Below, one piece after another: positions 60,821-64,000 of a stretch of 64,000 nucleotides of DNA; position 1 is the stretch's first letter, and each line of letters opens with the position of its first letter. The notes under the pieces are model-generated. The model had not been told where the DNA came from, made no database searches, and saw only the letters and a list, made by a program, of their open reading frames with translations. Both the position numbers and the translations under genes were made by a program. This DNA is from Nitrospira tepida (GTDB taxonomy: Bacteria; Nitrospirota; Nitrospiria; Nitrospirales; Nitrospiraceae), in the NCBI RefSeq assembly GCF_947241125.1, contig NZ_OX365700.1, positions 3,814,001-3,878,000 on the forward strand. The letters are read 5' to 3'.

Positions 60821-61636
60821 ATGCAGACAGACATGCCCATCATGCTAAGACCAAAGCCCACCAAATGGCTTGGGGTCGCGCTCTGCTCACTTGCATTTGT
60901 TTTGATCGGGATTTGGATGGTCCGATCCGGAGAAATCATGGGCTGGATGGGCATTGTGTTCTTCGGGCTTTGCTTGTCTGTTTCGCTGATTTGCATGCTT
61001 CCAAAGGCTTCATATCTTCTCCTGACCCCCGATGGATTCACGATGTGCTCACTATTTCGCTCACACACAATTCGTTGGGAGGATGTAACGGGTTTTGGTG
61101 TTGGCAAGGTCTTCACCAACAAAATGGTGATGTTCAACTTTGTTGATTCCTACCAGCGGTCTCCAAGGTTGAGATCATTCAATACCGAGCTAGTGGGGTT
61201 CGAAGCTGCAATTCCGGACTCCTATGGGCTCAAGCATGAGGATCTCGCTGATTTACTTAACAGGTATAAGGCCTCATCACACGGAACCCAAGAACCGCCG
61301 CAGCTCATGCCGGAGAGTTTGTTTATCGTCGAGGTCTCTGATACGGGCGTTTCGTGCTCGCGGCCTGACCAAAGGGTCGAGCGTGTCACGTGGGATGACT
61401 TGCAGTGTGTCGAGGTCGTCAACACTGATGAAGGTCCCTTTTTGCCGGATGTCTTTTGGGTTCTCCACGGCTCGGATGGTGGCTGTGTCATCCCGCAAGG
61501 AGCCACCGGGGAAAAGCAACTGCTAGAAAGACTGCAGAAGTTGCCGGGTTTCGACAATGAAGCAGTCATCAAGGCAATGAGTGTGACGACGAATAAACGA
61601 TCGCTCTGTTGGCGAAGGCCGACCGCCAGCGTCTAA
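60821..61636 (+). CDS. membrane-anchored cassette protein, STM3941-like
   Basis: A 271-residue protein with two transmembrane helices near the N-terminus (WLGVALCSLAFVLIGIWMV and GWMGIVFFGLCLSVSLICML) followed by a PH-like domain: ASYLLLTPDGFTMCSLFRSHTIRWEDVTGFGVGK and FIVEVSDTGVSCSRP ... RVTWDDLQCVEVVNTD. This matches the STM3941 family of hypothetical proteins, several of which I know from integron cassettes. The start may be 60821 or 60836. It is visibly less GC-rich than its surroundings. An attC-like site overlaps the stop. Confidence 0.7.
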   Translation: MQTDMPIMLRPKPTKWLGVALCSLAFVLIGIWMVRSGEIMGWMGIVFFGLCLSVSLICMLPKASYLLLTPDGFTMCSLFRSHTIRWEDVTGFGVGKVFTNKMVMFNFVDSYQRSPRLRSFNTELVGFEAAIPDSYGLKHEDLADLLNRYKASSHGTQEPPQLMPESLFIVEVSDTGVSCSRPDQRVERVTWDDLQCVEVVNTDEGPFLPDVFWVLHGSDGGCVIPQGATGEKQLLERLQKLPGFDNEAVIKAMSVTTNKRSLCWRRPTASV

Positions 61637-61767
61637 CGAGTGCGTGCAGCGGAGCGGTCGCCAGGTTGTTGGTTGCTCGTTGCTTTTGTTCTCTTACAAC
61701 ACTGCTTGGTTGTTCCGGGCGTGTTGGCCCTTCGGTGGCGACCGCCCGCTGACGCACAGCGTTTGGG
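61631..61767 (+). other. attC-like recombination site 2
   Basis: It begins with the perfect R'' box GTCTAAC (61631-61637) overlapping the stop of the preceding gene, and ends with GTTTGGG (61761-61767), which departs from GTTRRRY at one or two positions. Between them GCGTGCAGCGGAGCGGTCGCC pairs well with GGCGACCGCCCGCTGACGCAC. The 137-bp length is near the upper limit for attC. Confidence 0.65.
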
Positions 61768-62021
61768 TTCATGCGGAAAATCAAATGGGGTATCTGAGCT
61801 TCCCCCCATTGTTTGGACAGGTTTTCATCTGAATTAAGCTAATGGATCTTTCCCTCCTTCCCTCCTTTCTTTTAGAGTTCTTCTGACTCCTGTTTCCCCA
61901 GAGGCGCGGGCCACAAACCGTCAATGCGTGGTTTGGGTGCAGGGGCATTTCAACACTTCGCTCCAGGATCGGTTATACGGGGCGATCGCCTGTCGGTCCA
62001 TACCGGAGTAGCCCCCTCGAC
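61768..62021. other. intergenic stretch, no gene seen
   Basis: No gene or repeat is supported. A pyrimidine-rich run occurs near 61850-61870. The stretch separates the cassette from the IS3-type remnant. Confidence 0.35.
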
Positions 62022-62169
62022 TCAGCCAAAATGCACCTCGGCCGGGGTCCGTCGGCCCAAGCTCTGGTGCCGTCGTTCGGTGTTGTAGAACAGAAAATAC
62101 CGCTGCAACCCGGCCCAGGCCTCGGCTCCGTCGGCGTAGTCCCGCAGGTAGATCTCCTCGTACTTCACG
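62022..62169 (-). pseudogene. C-terminal remnant of an IS3-family-type transposase
   Basis: The leftward frame ending at 62022 encodes VKYEEIYLRDYADGAEAWAG then LQRYFLFYNTERRHQSLGRR and TPAEVHFG, the C-terminus of a rve-type integrase. The N-terminal part is missing: the coding sequence is cut at base 62169 by the IS21 end TGTCAGCGGTC. The remainder must lie beyond the IS21 element or be lost. It documents an older insertion. Confidence 0.8.
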
Positions 62170-62244
62170 TGTCAGCGGTCATCCAATAATCCCCAGGTGT
62201 GGTCATTGAATTTTCCCCACCCTCCTAACTGAAGGAGGAGGGAG

Positions 62245-64000
<1,756 letters not shown>

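Overview
The window is GC-rich bacterial chromosome with dense, mostly short operons and no rRNA, tRNA or CRISPR array that I can see. The gene mix (tandem universal-stress proteins, CBS-domain proteins, TerC, a probable hopanoid C-2 methylase, many small secreted or lipoprotein hypotheticals, IS110 and IS21 elements, several toxin-antitoxin pairs) reads like a Nitrospirota, Nitrospira-like environmental chemolithotroph. That assignment rests on remembered protein resemblance only; no diagnostic respiratory or carbon-fixation locus is present.

Layout. 0-5 kb: two hypotheticals, a zinc-ribbon protein, a soluble family-2 glycosyltransferase, an uncharacterised two-gene module, a 247-bp MITE-like element and a vapBC pair with a legible promoter/operator. 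5.5-13.6 kb: a fusion of a histidine-phosphatase domain to a phosphofructokinase domain, a TPR protein, a double cupredoxin, a split-barrel flavoprotein operon (one member PPOX-GAF-winged helix), a C39-like peptidase and a PilZ protein. 13.8-15.1 kb: an IS110-family element with a structured leader. 15-18.4 kb: a leftward set made of an outer-membrane barrel, a lipoprotein, a His-rich DUF4396 membrane protein and an ECF sigma factor with a Cys-rich tail, probably a metal-response unit. 18.4-26.9 kb: DNA/RNA maintenance (Mut7-C nuclease domain, endonuclease V, Tag glycosylase, RNase H-like exonuclease), lipoproteins, SlyD, MBL proteins, one frameshifted gene and one truncated gene. 27-32.3 kb: a 757-residue secreted serine hydrolase, a second copy of the MITE and two periplasmic proteins. 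32.7-37.9 kb: stress cluster (Usp, CBS, double Usp, TerC, small secreted proteins). 38-42.5 kb: a less GC-rich lipoprotein, a dense repeat cluster, a ParE-type toxin pair, a decapitated subtilisin and an O-methyltransferase. 42.5-50 kb: zwf, an Ap4A-phosphorylase-like protein, ppa, TPR, ATP-dependent DNA ligase, PRC-barrel. 50-60 kb: hpnP, a TAT-exported amine oxidase, an orphan XRE protein and a less GC-rich DUF3800 gene, paired DUF2238 membrane proteins, CBS, two secreted proteins and a second toxin pair. 60-64 kb: two integron-style gene cassettes with attC-like sites, a remnant of an IS3-type transposase, and an IS21 element cut by the window edge.

The most unusual signal is a dispersed repeat family (about 1.3, 5.3, 38.9-39.5, 41.0 and 42.4 kb). 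Each good copy is a long hairpin whose 22-28-nt arms differ from locus to locus but stay self-complementary, around a conserved loop of about 50 nt and beside a conserved flank. Four copies start within about 20 nt of the stop codon of a leftward gene, always in the same orientation, which suggests a structured 3'-end element rather than a simple insertion sequence. Other points worth following are the phosphatase-phosphofructokinase fusion, the attC-flanked cassettes and the candidate IS110 guide RNA.
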